A stretch of DNA of 64,000 bases from Gnetum montanum (GCA_015680685.1 MNCI01033658.1:248001-312000), one strand, 5' to 3'. Positions 35,107 to 47,510 are shown, counted from the stretch's first letter. Program-made: numbers and translations. The notes: generated by a model not told the origin, from the letters alone.

Positions 35107-38100
35107 TTAGATGTAGTACAACTTGAGGTACATGTGGTTCACTGGGTTAGCAAACTCGTTGCTGTCCATGTCTGCCAGTTTGAAGGCTCCATTCCCGAAC
35201 ACTTTAGCGACCATGTAAGGACCTTCCCAGTTGGCTGAGAATTTACTTATGTGCTCACGAACAACCTTGAGGACGAGGTATCTCTTCTATACTAGCTGTC
35301 AATGCAGGTTTGCATGGTGCTTATGTTGTTGTTTGTTCTGATAGTGCTCGATCCGTCTCAGTGTCTGCATGTGTTCCTCCTCCACTGAGTTGAGGTCGAT
35401 GGTTTGCAATTCATTGTTTTGGGCTTCGCTTACAACATTGGAGAGGATCATCTGAAGTGAGGGTACCTAAAACTAAAAAGGCAACATAGCTTCAGATCCA
35501 TAAACAAGACTGTAAGGGGTCTTACTTGTCGCAGTTTTGCAAGTCGTTCGATAGGCCCAGAGGACATAGAGTATTTGCTCGTGCCACCACCTCTTACTTT
35601 TGTTAGGCATCCATCTTAGTAAGTTGATGATGGACTTATTTTTAGCCTCTGCCTACCCATTTTCCTATGGATAGTAAGGGGAAGAAAATGATTGTTTAAT
35701 GCCTAGGTTGTTACAGAAGGTCTGGGTTTCCTTACTTCTGAATTGTGGTCCATTGTCGATCACAATAGTCATCGGAAGCCCAAACCTAGTCACGGTGTTA
35801 TTGAGGATGAAGTGGCAGATTTGCTGGGATGTTGTTTTCCTCAGGGAAATAGCTTCCACCCACTTAGTAAAATACTCTGTGGTGGTGATAATGAAGCTAT
35901 GCCCTATGCAGGACTTAGGCGTGATGGGCCCTATGAGGTCTAGTCCCCATCATTGGAAAGGCCACGTAATTTGTATTGGGTGCAAGTTTGTAGGCACTAT
36001 GTATATGAGATTTTCATATCTCTGATATGTGTCACACGTATTGACTTTTGACAGGTAGTCGCACTCCATGTAGGGCCAATAATATCCTAGGCATCTAATT
36101 TTTGCTGCCATGGCCCTAGGTGCTATATGTCCACCGCACAGCCCTTCATGAACCTCATTAACTACCTTTTGTGCCTGCTCACCACCTACGCATGCCAGCA
36201 ATATCCCATCATAGGACTGCCGGCACAGGGCGTCATTTCCCCTAAGCACATAACGTTGGGCGTGCATGCGGATTCCATCTTTCTGACTTGATGTCAATCC
36301 ACCTGGGGGTTCACCATGCTATAAATATGCTTTAATGTTATCATACCACTTTGGGGTATCCTCAGTGTCAACAAATGCCATGCGTTCCACTCGAGTGATG
36401 GGTTCTATGCATTCTATGATCGTAGTTGGCAGGTTTGCCAAGGAATGAGGTGGGATGTTTAACGTGAGGGTAGATAAGGCGTCTACTACGGTGTTCTCGT
36501 TGCGTGGCATGTGTTGCACATTAGTCGTCACGAATTATTTTAGTAAAAATTTTGCTAGGTCGCAGTAGGGTTGTAGGTGTGTAGCCTTGCAGGCATAGAC
36601 TTCGGTGATTTGATTCATGACTAGTTATGAATATCCCCAGATCGCTAGGTGTTGTACATGCATCCCACGAGCAGCTAAGAGCCCTCTGAGTAGCCCCTCG
36701 TATTCTGCCACATTGTTGGTGCATGGGAATATGAAGCGATAAGCATATGGGTACACTTCCCAAGAGAGGAATGTGATTATGGTAGTGGCGCTACCTCCTC
36801 ACATGGTTGAGGCGCCGTCGAAGTGTAAGGTTGTCTTGAAATGAGACAGGACGATGGAGACATTGCTGAAGTATTCATCTGGGAACTCAGGATTGATGGT
36901 TGCCTGGTCATCGACTGGTAAGGTAGTAAGTTGGGTCACTATGGCTTGGCCCTTTGTCGACGATTGACTTACATAGCGTAGGTCGAATTCTGTGATTATG
37001 GACTTCCATTGGGCTATCCTGTTGCTTTTGTACAGGTTGCTGGTGATAGCCCGGAGTACGCTGCTTTTACAAATGACATTGGTTGTGCTGACGAATAGGT
37101 AGTGTCATCACTTTCTTATCACGAACACTAAGGCTAGGCAGTTCCTCTCCATCTCATTGTAATTTTCCTCGTATGATATTAATGCGTGGCTCAAATAATA
37201 CACTAGTATCTCAGAGTCATCATCCTGCTTCTGACATTGTAGTGCCACTATGGATGTGTTGGAGGTGGAAAGGTATATGAAGAAAGGCTTGTCCCTCTAC
37301 GGCGGGTACACTGTTGGGAGGTGCGAGAGCTATTTCTTGAGGTCATCAAAGGCTTGTTGACATTGGGCTATCCACTCGAAGTCAACCCCCTTTCTCAAAA
37401 GATGCACGGGGTGTAACTTATCGGTCAATCTTGCTATAAACATTCGAATTAATTGCACTCTACCTTGTAAACCATGTAACTCCTTTAGATTTGTGGGAGG
37501 TGCTAGGTTGATGATGACTTTGACTTTGTTTGGGTCCACCTGTATTCCAGCCTCCGATACTACAAACCCTAACATGCGTTCGGTCTTTACTTCGAAGATG
37601 CACTTCTTAGGATTAAGATGCAAATCATGCTTTTGACAGCACTTGAGGACTAACTCTAGGTCGCGCAGGTGATGGACTACTTCTTTGGACTTAATTGCTA
37701 TATCGTCCATGTAATTGTTTAACGTTTCTAGAATTTAGTTACTGAAAATGTAGGTTATGGCTTGCTGGTATGTCACTCCAGCATTCTTGAGCCCAAAGGG
37801 CATCATGGTATAGCAGAAGGTCCCCCATGGATTCATGAAGGTTGTTAACATCTGGTGTTCTGGGTTGATGCTGATTTGGTTGTACCCAGAGAAGCCATCC
37901 ATGAAGGATAGCAAAGCATGTCCAGTCGTGGTGTCGATGAGTTGATCAATGCTCAGTAGTGGAAATTTATCCTTGATCATTGTCTTGTTCAAATCTCGAA
38001 AATCTATACATATTCGTATCCCTCCTATTTTCTTTGAAACCACAACGATGTTGGACACCCACTCTAAATAGTCGACTGCATGGATGAAATCTGCTTGGTA

Positions 38101-38520
38101 TAACTTAGTGATTTCATCCTTTAAGGCTAGCGTGATTTCTGGCTTGATTTTACATGCCTTTTGCTTGACTAGCCTTACGCGGGGGTCTGGGATGATGTTA
38201 TGCTGAATCAGCCATGGGTCTAGACCTGGCATATCTCTGTATGACCATGCGAAGAGGTCGATGTGTTCTTGCAAGGTTTTAACTATTCCCTCATGTATTT
38301 GTGCATCTAGGAGGGAGCTAAGTCTTAATGTCTTTACCTCCGTTCTTTTCATGGTTATGGGTATCTCGATAAGAGGATCTTCGGCTATATCCCTAGCCTC
38401 TATATCTAGGGCATGGACCAGGTGTCTAGGCCAATCCGCGGGTGCTTCTAAGGTCGCTATAGTATTAATCATAATCAACTCCCAGTTGATCGTGTCGGGG
38501 TTTAACTATATTGCGAGCTT
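35107..38520 (-). pseudogene. pol: Element C pol: RT - RNase H - archaeal-type RNase H - integrase
   Basis: One reading frame from about 38500 to the stop at 35107, broken only by stop codons. The segment before RT has HIDLFAWSYRDMPG. RT (about 38270-37330) has RICIDFRDLNKTMIKD, SFMDGFSGYNQI, FCYTMMPFGLKNAG and an intact YMDD near 37700. The native RNase H follows (about 37290-37010: VYYLSHALISYEENYNEME). The archaeal-type RNase H is at about 36840-36440 (HFDGAST, then NNVAEYEGLL). Integrase has a degraded HHCC region near 36150-36040 and a core at 35910-35660 with IDNGPQF. A GPY module (NWEGPYMVAKV) and the terminal NHMYLKLYYI close the protein. It is better kept than the element A copy. Confidence 0.85.
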
Positions 38521-39450
38521 GCCTTGTGGCCCTGTTAGACGCGTGGATAAGGCATGGTGGGTTTCCATCTCTTTCTTGACCTACCATCATAAGATGAGAG
38601 CTTGGGTAAGGGTCATCAGAGATTGTGTGGGATGTAAATCTACAAAGCAACACCAAGATGCGACTTGCTAAATAAGACGATGTAAAGATTGAGAGTTCAC
38701 TAGTTTAAGGTTGTGGTGTACCGCCCAGGCACAAGAATCTAGACTTGTTGAAGACATAGACATTGTTGACGTAAACTGCGAAGTTGTATATGGATGCCAA
38801 ACCACTAGTTTAATTGTCATTTTGGATTACCATATTGTGACAGCAAAGTCTTGCTATGCTAAATAATGATAAAAGAAATGGTATTGCGGGCACAAGATGT
38901 GTCGGATGACCAATGCAAGAATGAAAGCATGGAATTGTTAAGAAATATGCTAACGCCTATGTCAAGGCGCGCTAGGTGATTGTTGATGTAAGACACGTAA
39001 CTATTTTGACGTCATTGTGGACTATGGTCGTTACGAGTCAAAATTGCTGTGTTTCAGTCCTAAGGAGCGTAATCATGCTGGGTTTGTTATTTTAAGGTAT
39101 TTTCAGACCTTTAATCGAAAATAGATATTATCGTATTATTTTTTTTCAAGAAGGTGAGTAACTGACTTGAAGCATGCCAAGGTTTAAATGCTAATAGTGT
39201 CATTATGTTGTGGCGAGCATGCTATGCTGCACACAATGCCTCGCATTAATTGGGGAGAGAGAAAGGAAGTTTTCCCATTTTTCTATTACTACCATAAATA
39301 GGGGTTGGATCCTGGTATTTCACTGTTTTCATGCTAGAAGCACATAATCCTTGTTGGAGAACTTCGGTGATCTTGAGACATGGAGTCACTGTGTTAATCC
39401 ATATCGAGGTGAATTTCTAAGGCAAAGGTCATAAATCTGCAAGCAGGGCT
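38521..39450. promoter_or_regulatory. Divergent spacer between pol and accessory gene of element C
   Basis: About 900 bp without recognised coding sequence. A CCATAAATAGGGG stretch at about 39292-39304, some 150 bp before the accessory ATG, is a candidate TATA box on the plus strand. It is the counterpart of 11181-11772. Confidence 0.4.
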
Positions 39451-42400
39451 ATGGCTCCTAAGACTCAGTTGGTGCTCACGAAGGTTGGGGAGGCAAAGAA
39501 GACTTTGAGACATGGGCCTCGGGCGTGCATTCTAGCACTGGAGGGCGCACTGTTGACTTAGTGAGTTTTTATGTCTCCCCCATTCTCTTCTCCTTGCACC
39601 TTCTACTGTCTTCTATTCTAATTTTATATCTCATTTATTTCACTACTTGTGTTTTCTATAGCCGTGTGGTTTTAGCTTTTATGTTGTTGCAGTCTCTCAT
39701 TCCTCTAGTCATCGCTATTGTGCAAAGGTCTTGTTGTGGTTGCATGCAAGGCCATCGCTACTGTGGCAATTGCCATGGGTACGAGGCTAGGGTCCTTTAA
39801 GTTGCTTAACCTTGGCATGCCATGGCGTAAAACCCTCGGGAGGATTTGGTTATGTATGACGCACGTATTTTTGTTTGGGCATGCTATTGGTTATTTTGTT
39901 GCTACGTTAAGTTACTCGCATGTTCTTGCTATGATAGGCTTTTGCATCTTTTCTATGCTATGATGAACAGGGATTATGTTACGTTCTATTTATGGTCGGC
40001 TAAGTGTTGCTCTATTGCACATGTATTATGTTCATATTTGATGTCAGTATTTGCTATTTTTGTCGTGCAGGGTAGGACAAAGGTCTAGATTGATCGTTTT
40101 GGATCTTGAAGGAGTCTTATGTCATGTAGGCAGACCTATGGCCAATGTTCCCCCTCCCTCGATACGTTTGGGAGATCGAGCGGTTTGGTTCAGGGATGAG
40201 GCATGAGACTTCCTACAATTCCTTCTCAGCCAGTTTAGTCTCATGGTTTGGTCCTCCTCAGATGAGACATGGGCATCCAGCATAATAGAGGCTTTGCTGC
40301 TAGGGACAAGTCAGGGCATCCTGAGATATCTTTCTAACAATGCGACCACAAGCAAGCTGAGATGAGTGTCTACCCAACACTCCGTAGGGTTGAGGCACTT
40401 GGCCTGGATCTGGGATATGCCAGAATACCAGTGTTACCATCCTTACAACACATTGTACCTCGTGCACCATGTGGCAACGTACTTTCTGAACCCATAGGGG
40501 ATCTTCTACTGTATTTACGGGTGAGTCTCATGGCTTTTCTTTACTTGATTGTGCAACATCGACCATGCTTGGACAAGTGTTAATAGCATGAACTTATCAC
40601 TAGGTTCTATCTTAATGATGACAGGATTCATGATTAGCCAGGTGAGTTGGCCATAGCATAGCTAGGCCTATAGAAATTCACCTCTACTAAGAGCCTATGG
40701 ATAGGCATGATTGCCCATTGCAGGGAAGGATACCATTCCCACCTATGCACACTTGCCTCTTTCTACCGTAATTTCAAGATGAAGGGTTGGCTAGACAAGG
40801 AGTGGAGAGAACCTTTTAAGAAGGTTACGCTCAAAGCAGTCTTGGTGGCTGAGCTCCCACTATTCCCCTCACCATATAGACCTTGTGCGTTAACAAGCGA
40901 GCGCCATGGGCTCAATTTTTTTTTTTCGTAGTATCTTCTCTTTTTTATGCTAAGAATTCTTTGTGATCATTGCTACAGGAGTGAAGAAGCCTCATGAAGT
41001 GATGGTGGTGACTGCCAAAAGGCAATGGGGAAACATCTACTTCAAATATGGTGAAGTATCAACAAGCCATAGCTAGTTGGAACAAGGGGTTTGGGCCCTT
41101 TGCTCAGAAGAATCCGGATGGCTGGGCTTATGGATTTTCTTATGACGTCGAATCTGAGGGTCCCTGCTACTGAGATGCTTTCCTTGGTCAATTCCTTTTG
41201 TGGGTAGGTGAGCATCTTTTGCATGTACGTGCAGGATGTGTGGGTGGTCATTGACATCAATGACCAACTATTTGTAGACTTGTTTGGCATCCCTACTGAT
41301 GGCACTGATGTGATGTCGAAGGGAAAGTAGGAGTTAAATTTCCATAAGTAGCATATCAAGGAGTGGCTGAGGCTCACCAAGGAGTAGAAAGGGTTCCCTA
41401 TGGAAAAGCTTAAGGAAGGTCTTTCCATGGGGATATACCTGGTCTTTCATGCCCATGCATTCCCTCAACTTCTCACCCAAGGGAAGGTCTTGGGGCTCGA
41501 GTAGGCTTGGGTAATGTAGGAAGTAATGGAGGAAGGGGCCCATTATAACTAGGCCGAGTTCCTATGTCGTGGTTTGCAGGGCAAGATTTTGGGGCTTTGT
41601 GAGCAAACGGAGTCCCGCTCTAACATACACTACGCCTTCTGCATAGGCTATTTAAAGTGCTTTGTGGAATTCCTCGTAGTCTAGGAGGATGGAGTTTGGT
41701 CTGAGCTAGATCATGACAAGATTCCCAAGCCTTGGATTCGATAGGTTTTTCAAATCATGCAAGCCCAAGCTCCCCCGGAGATGGTCGGGAATTCATTTTC
41801 TATAATGACTAAAGGTCTAGCAGTTCGTAGCGCTTGTGACCAGGATAGCATAGGGTGAACATACTCAATGACGTGACACAGGGTGAACATCTCATGGCTG
41901 AGATCATACCCATGGAGTTGCGGAGAAAGAGACCTCCCCCTGCTAGGGAAATCCCTCATGAAGAGGAACAAAGCCTGTGGTTCAAGTTGCGGCGAACACA
42001 ACCCCCCATTGGTGAGCGTTTAGGGAGCCTACTATTCTCTACTTAGTTAGGTAGTGCTTTGTGGCCTGGTATTAGTTTTGAGTTAACCAACCTCGATTTG
42101 TCATGTGTATACAATTTCGCAGATAGTAGAAGAAGAAGGTGAAGAGGAAGGCAACGAGGAAGTGTTGGCCCTTAAAACGAGGACGACAAATAAAGATGTG
42201 GGGGCCTTGGCTTTGGAAGAAAGGGCCCTGGCTAGGAATAATGGAACTCTTATCTCCAGGGTAGGGGCTCTTGCTATCAGGGAGCCTCTTCCTACCAATG
42301 AAGAAGTGCCTCCCCAAAATAAAAAAGACACTGCTCTCCTGAAAGGAAAAGCACCAGCGCATGCGGTAGGAGTTTCTATGGACTTGGTCGGGCCTTCTAC

Positions 42401-43808
42401 CGAACCTACCGCGATTGTCTTGCACCGGAAAGAAAAAAGACAACAGCCAGATGCTGGTGATTTTAGGCTTTGGATGTATCCTACCATAGTCCATTTCCAT
42501 CATTGTTGACATACTTAATCATATAACAGGTGCTACTGCTGATCTCTTAGGATCTCCCCTGCCCCAGATGGAGTCATGGGCTGAAGTTCTTGATAAGTTT
42601 ACATTTGTTCAGGGGCTTGTTGATGACATCATCAAATACCTTCATCAAGAGGATCCTTGTGCAAGTAAGTAGGAGTGTTGATAGACCCCATGCTTCTATG
42701 ATGACACTCTTGAATGTATTAATTTATGTCATGTTAACGTGATTGTTACACTTTCTATGTTGGACAGCCTCTCGGCTCAGGTGGGACCTGGCTCAACCTA
42801 TGGAGGTTGGTGTAGTGCCCACACTCTCGTCTAACGTGATCGAAGTGTCTCATCATATATTTGAAGAGGCTTACAAATGTGTCTTGCACTCGGTGCACTC
42901 TCTATGGGAATGTAGATGTACCAATGAGGAATTATGGAAACGGGTCCATAGGAGCGAGCAGAGAGAGGGGGAACTGGTTTCTGAGGTAGAGAACCTCAGG
43001 TCAAGGATCAATTTCCTTATAAATCGTAATCCTGACCCTATTGAGTTGCAAAGGGCTATCACTGAATATGCCAGGTTTTGGATTGTTGTTCATCAGAATG
43101 TAGAATCCACCCGTGAAATAGTCGAATAGCAGATGCAGATGGATTTGCTGGCCTAGAACTGCCAAGATATGAAGGACATCAGCGCCAAGATCTTCGAATG
43201 GGGAAAGACCCAGAGGGATCACAAATATACATACAAGCTAGAAAACGAAACCCATTGAAGGTTGTATAAAGACACTACTATGGAGGCATTCTCATATGAG
43301 GCATTCGTGAAGGCCATCAGCACTTCTGAGGCCTATGCCAAATTTAAAGAGTAGGTGAAGGTTGTGGAATCTCTAGACTTGGCGGTTACCCTTCCTACAG
43401 GAGGGATTGCAATTGCCTCCCTTTCCCAAGAACCTCTAAGGTGGACAACTTTAGAAAGGGAGAAAGTTGCCACTGCAAATGATAAACCTAGTGACAGGCC
43501 TTGGATGGATATTTCGATGTAGGAGATTGAGCGTCATCTCAGGCTTGGTCTGGACTTGATACCTCTTGTGACCGATGTAGGCTCTCCTCAGGTTAGTCGC
43601 TTTGATACTTTGCTACAGCTGTCATTTATCGCATTTTTTGTCCCTACTAACTACTTTAACTTTTGGGATACAGGCCCCTAATGCAGGTGTGAGGCCCTTG
43701 GAGGGAGGGAATGAGGTGTTGGAAGGGGGCAATATAGGAGCAGGCGATGTGCAAGTGGGTGAAGTAGAGACAAACAGCGAAGGAGATGCGAACGAAGATG
43801 ACTCATGA
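39451..43808 (+). pseudogene. Accessory gene of element C: FCP1/HAD-like, middle, coiled-coil and acidic-tail modules
   Basis: Exon 1 starts MAPKTQL at 39451. The HAD-like exon at about 40070-40520 reads LIVLDLEGVLCHV (where FCP1 phosphatases have DxDx(T/V)), then VWFRDEA, DFLQFLLSQFSLMVWSSSDE, LRHLAWIWDMP and YHPYNTLYLVHHVATYFLNP, where the paired Asp of the family are His. An exon at about 40733-40930 has FKMKGWLDKEW. The middle module is at about 41110-41830, heavily interrupted. A charged low-complexity exon lies at 42120-42510. A coiled-coil region at 42767-43591 has ELWKRVHRSEQREGELVSEV and later KIFEWGKTQRDHKY. The intron 43592-43673 precedes an acidic tail ending at 43808. Homology to FCP1 is my alignment from memory of the family. 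Catalysis is unlikely. Confidence 0.65.
43592..43673 (+). other. Last intron of the accessory gene, element C
   Basis: 82 bp, CAG|GTTAGT to GATACAG, with a perfect TACTAAC branch-point-like sequence at about 43645-43651. It is in the same place as the introns in A and B. Confidence 0.7.
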
Positions 43809-44290
43809 GAGCATGGGGATCGAATCCCCCTCTTTTTTTTTTTGAAAGAATTTACAGACACTACCAATAGGAGAACAATTTTGACTGAAATGCAAGACTT
43901 TAGAAAGGAAACTGATTTTGTATTATCATGTGTCTTATGTAATGTTTTCACATTTTTGTATACTAGTTTTGGGCCATTTCGGGCCATTTGATAGTTTTAG
44001 GTCATTTTGGGCCATAGCGTAATGAGTAAAGTGAAAGGTGATAATGCTAGTTTTAGGCCATTTCGAGCCATCGGCATAGCATGCCGAAAGGAAGACACAC
44101 TAGCGAGCTAAGTAGAAAGCGAATATACAAGGACGGTGAGTAGGCGGGAGGTCACGAGGCTGCTATGGTATGCGTAGTTGCCTCTTGACCTTTCATGGGT
44201 TGATTGGTACGTAAGGCCGAGGCGTTTCGCTAGGGTCTTCGCTCATGTCACTATCCTTTACTTGAAAGGGCAACTCCACCCATACATTTT
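43809..44290. repeat. Convergent spacer of element C with GGCCATTTCGGGCC minisatellite and end of gag-protease
   Basis: Tandem CTAGTTTTRGGCCATTTYGGGCC units lie at 43963-44075. From about 44290 down to 44160 the minus strand holds the last codons of gag-protease of element C, matching the element B stretch that ends near 28900. Element D separates this from 56961. Confidence 0.7.
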
Positions 44291-47200
44291 TGTTGGCACA
44301 TTTGGCCATTCCATGGAACAATTGGAATATTTTATTAAAAATTGGAAGAATCTATGGTTGTAAATTTAGAAGTAAATTATAGCTTTAGTGTTGTGGGTTG
44401 ATGGGTGTTTTTGGAGGATTAATCCACTGGTAAATAATTTGATGTTGAAGCTTTATGGATACCAAATGAAAGTGCCAGATTATTCCTTTATTGAAGATTG
44501 GAATATAGTACTATAGTAAGGAAGGAATTATATTATTTACGAGAAAAGCACTAGTGAAGAACGTGCTCTAAAATTTTTGGAAAGATCCCAAGTTCAAGAT
44601 CCCGGTTGTTAAGCTCGGTTGTATCCTTTGGACTTAAGACAATGTTTGAAACTCCTTGCAAATCAGAAAATAAAAAAAAAATCAGCAGCGCCTCCATCGT
44701 CCTGAAGATTATACAACGATGCGAGTGGAGGAAAAGGAGACTACAGTTGGACCAACGTCCTAACACCGTATACTTGCTGATCGCAGCAATGTTGGGGAAG
44801 CAAACACCATACAAATAAAGATAATATCACTGGAGGTGCAGTTGTAGGCGAAGGCGAAGGAAAATCACGGTGTTCCTGGAAAATCATGCTGCAGTAAATG
44901 TTCAAAACCGCTCACCGTGCAACATTCATCCTGGCGCAGACAGGCACTACAAAAACTGCCATCAAGATGGGCATAACCAAGTCCTTTGGGCATGAAACAT
45001 CTTTGCCATAAACGCAGGGATATTTTTTTAAGAAAATCAAAACCCTCTTCCACACAATATACGGAGAAAGAAGTCATGTTTTGTTGGAGCCCCGATTTTA
45101 TTTTAAGTTTTGTAGGCCGTAGCAGTTTCAATTGTGTGGGCTGCAACGGTTTTGAAGGTTCCTGCAGTTTCGCCAGATGCAGATCCACAATACATTCACC
45201 CCTAGTTCTATGATTAATGACAATGGCGATGATGATTCAGAAAAAATTTAAAAAAATGCAGGAAGCCCGAAGCCAATTTGGGGCAAAACAAAAATCCCAG
45301 GCAACTGAAAACCCTCTGTTTAGAACCATATATTCAGCACATCATTTTTCAATAAAAATCCTTCTCCTCTAGCAACTGAACACCACACCACACAACAACG
45401 ATGCCAGATGCAGCGGTAGAGGCTTCTCCCGTGGTGGCAGTTGGTTACGATTTTGCAGGGCCTTATTGTGCAGTGGCAGTTCAAACATACAGTTTTGGTT
45501 GAAACAACACTTTGGATCTTTGTTAGAACATGTGTCGGTTCTTATAGGTTTTATGCAGAGATAATAGAAAGGAGGAAATGAACCAACCAATTATGCCTGT
45601 TGTTCTGGAACTGTTGCTGATTATCTGCACGATTTACCAAGGAAGACGAAGAAGAATTATTTTTAGCCATTAACTCTGCCATTTTCACGCACATTTACAC
45701 CAAGATGTATATAAAATTATTTTATTACTACCACTCATTTATAACTTTACGAAAGCATCAGGTGGTTAAAATATATAACAAATTAATCAACATATATACA
45801 TATATATAGATATAATAACCATTAATGAAGTACCTATAGTGTGAAGCCCTAGTTTAAAAACTTGCCTTTGATTATCCCAAGTCTTAAAATATTATTTTTT
45901 AAAACATTATTATATATATATAAGTTACTACTCATAAAATATTAACAATATTGATGTTAAAATATTTAAAATATTTATTTGTAATATCACATTACATTTA
46001 ATATAATATTTACAAATATTAATGTTAGCATAAATTTCTCCTAATTCTATGTATAACTTCCTAACTCCCTAACTACATAACTTCCTCCTAACTTGTTGGG
46101 CAAGTAATCTCCTAATTGATTGGCTAAGTTACTTGGGAGAGAAGTTAGGTAAGATATTTTTGAATATGTAACTTCCCTACCTACCTTTGAATCCTATAAA
46201 AAGGCTTCAGTGGTCAAGGAGGAGAAGGACTTTTGGGGTTTGGGTCTCATACATCACATTTTTGGAGATCATACTTTGAAAAGCTATTAGCTAGCACTTA
46301 GGCTCTCACTTGAAGACACACTTTGGGGACTTGAGAAAAGCATTTGTAAAGACGATTGCTTGTGCGATGACTTGCTAAAGAAAAGATTTCAGCCTCTTTG
46401 TCATGGTCCTGTGAGTTATGTATTTTATTTTTTATTTTGTTTAAATTGTTTAGCTAGTGGTTTAGATAGTATCATCCTTGGCAAGTAATTTTGGGATTTT
46501 TAGATTGCTCTTACTGTTCTTGTTGCCCGATAGAAATTTCTATTAAAATTTTGCCATAGAAGCGCTTGTGTTTAAAAGCCTTAAGAGCATTTTAGTAGTA
46601 AATTTCATTATTGTGCAACGTGTGGGAACTGCTATTGGGATTGTTGTAAGAGAGCCTCTGTTTGTAGTCACGCCGTTGAACAATTCAGTAGTCGAGAGGG
46701 TTCAGAAAATCTTTGGTATTTTGATGGGACCAGAATAGCTTCTTTTTATCTTTAAAGTGAATTCTCGTGGTATTTCAATCAGAAATTGTCAAGTCTTTTA
46801 AAGGTTCTGTTTGAATGCAATCGTTGACATCTATTATCTAGTCAAAATGGAGTCTCGTACGTGGTAGTTTACGCAGCAATTTTTGGTAGCATAGTAGGAT
46901 TGTCTTGAAGATATTGCTTGTTTGAGCCTTGGAAGTTTGAACAATTCGTAGATATTGAATTTGAGATAGCTTTATTTCGAAGTGTTTACTCATGTCATTT
47001 TACCTTGTTTAAATATTTGAGGTCTACAAAAATCTGCTTTCCTCTCTTTTCTATCTATTTCCATCGAATCTTGCTCTATTTCTAGTAGTAGATTTGCGAA
47101 GTTGTGTTCAAATGTTTTTGCAAAATTTTATTTGTACAAGTAGGTATTATAAGGATTGCATAGACTAGGCAGTTGAACAAAATAGGAAACTTTCAACAAC

Positions 47201-47484
47201 TCACAGTACTTGGCAAAGTTGGCTGAATCTCTTTAAAACAAGTCATTTGTAGTTTACACACAACGCAATCATTTCATATTTCACAATTGCATGCCACAAC
47301 AACACACACACATACTCACATTAACTACTGAGTTTATTTGGAGGTATTTGGGCCTTGGTGTTGCTAGATACCAGCAGACACCTAAATCATGTTCGAGGAC
47401 ACTCGTTGGTGGTCGTGTCCCAAANGCACCTAAATCATGTTCGAGGACACTCGTTGGTGGTCGTGTCCCAAACGGTCACCAATA
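44291..47484 (+). repeat. 5' LTR of element D
   Basis: It carries a TATAAAAA box at 46195-46202 and an AT-rich block with TATATA runs at 45700-46030. The part at 44550-45660 contains antisense open frames that are also open in the second LTR. Near its end a 47-bp segment is present twice with an N between the copies (47425); the other LTR has it once. Confidence 0.9.
46195..46202 (+). promoter_or_regulatory. TATA box of element D LTR
   Basis: The context ATCCTATAAAAAGGCTTCAG is kept in the 3' LTR at 55666-55673. Transcription would start about 30 bp downstream. Confidence 0.65.
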
Positions 47485-47492
47485 GTTCTTTT

Positions 47493-47510
47493 CACGCTAG
47501 AAGGAGGGCT
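47493..47510 (+). other. Primer-binding-site motif of element D
   Basis: CACGCTAGAAGGAGGGCT lies eight bases after the LTR. It differs from the family-1 motif TGGCACTAGAAGGAGGGCC at only a few positions, so both families appear to use the same tRNA. Confidence 0.55.

Noticed and set aside
39525-40088. Overlapping hydrophobic open frames after accessory exon 1 as a membrane protein
   Set aside because: The position corresponds to the first intron of the accessory gene; frames overlap and have no counterpart in element A.
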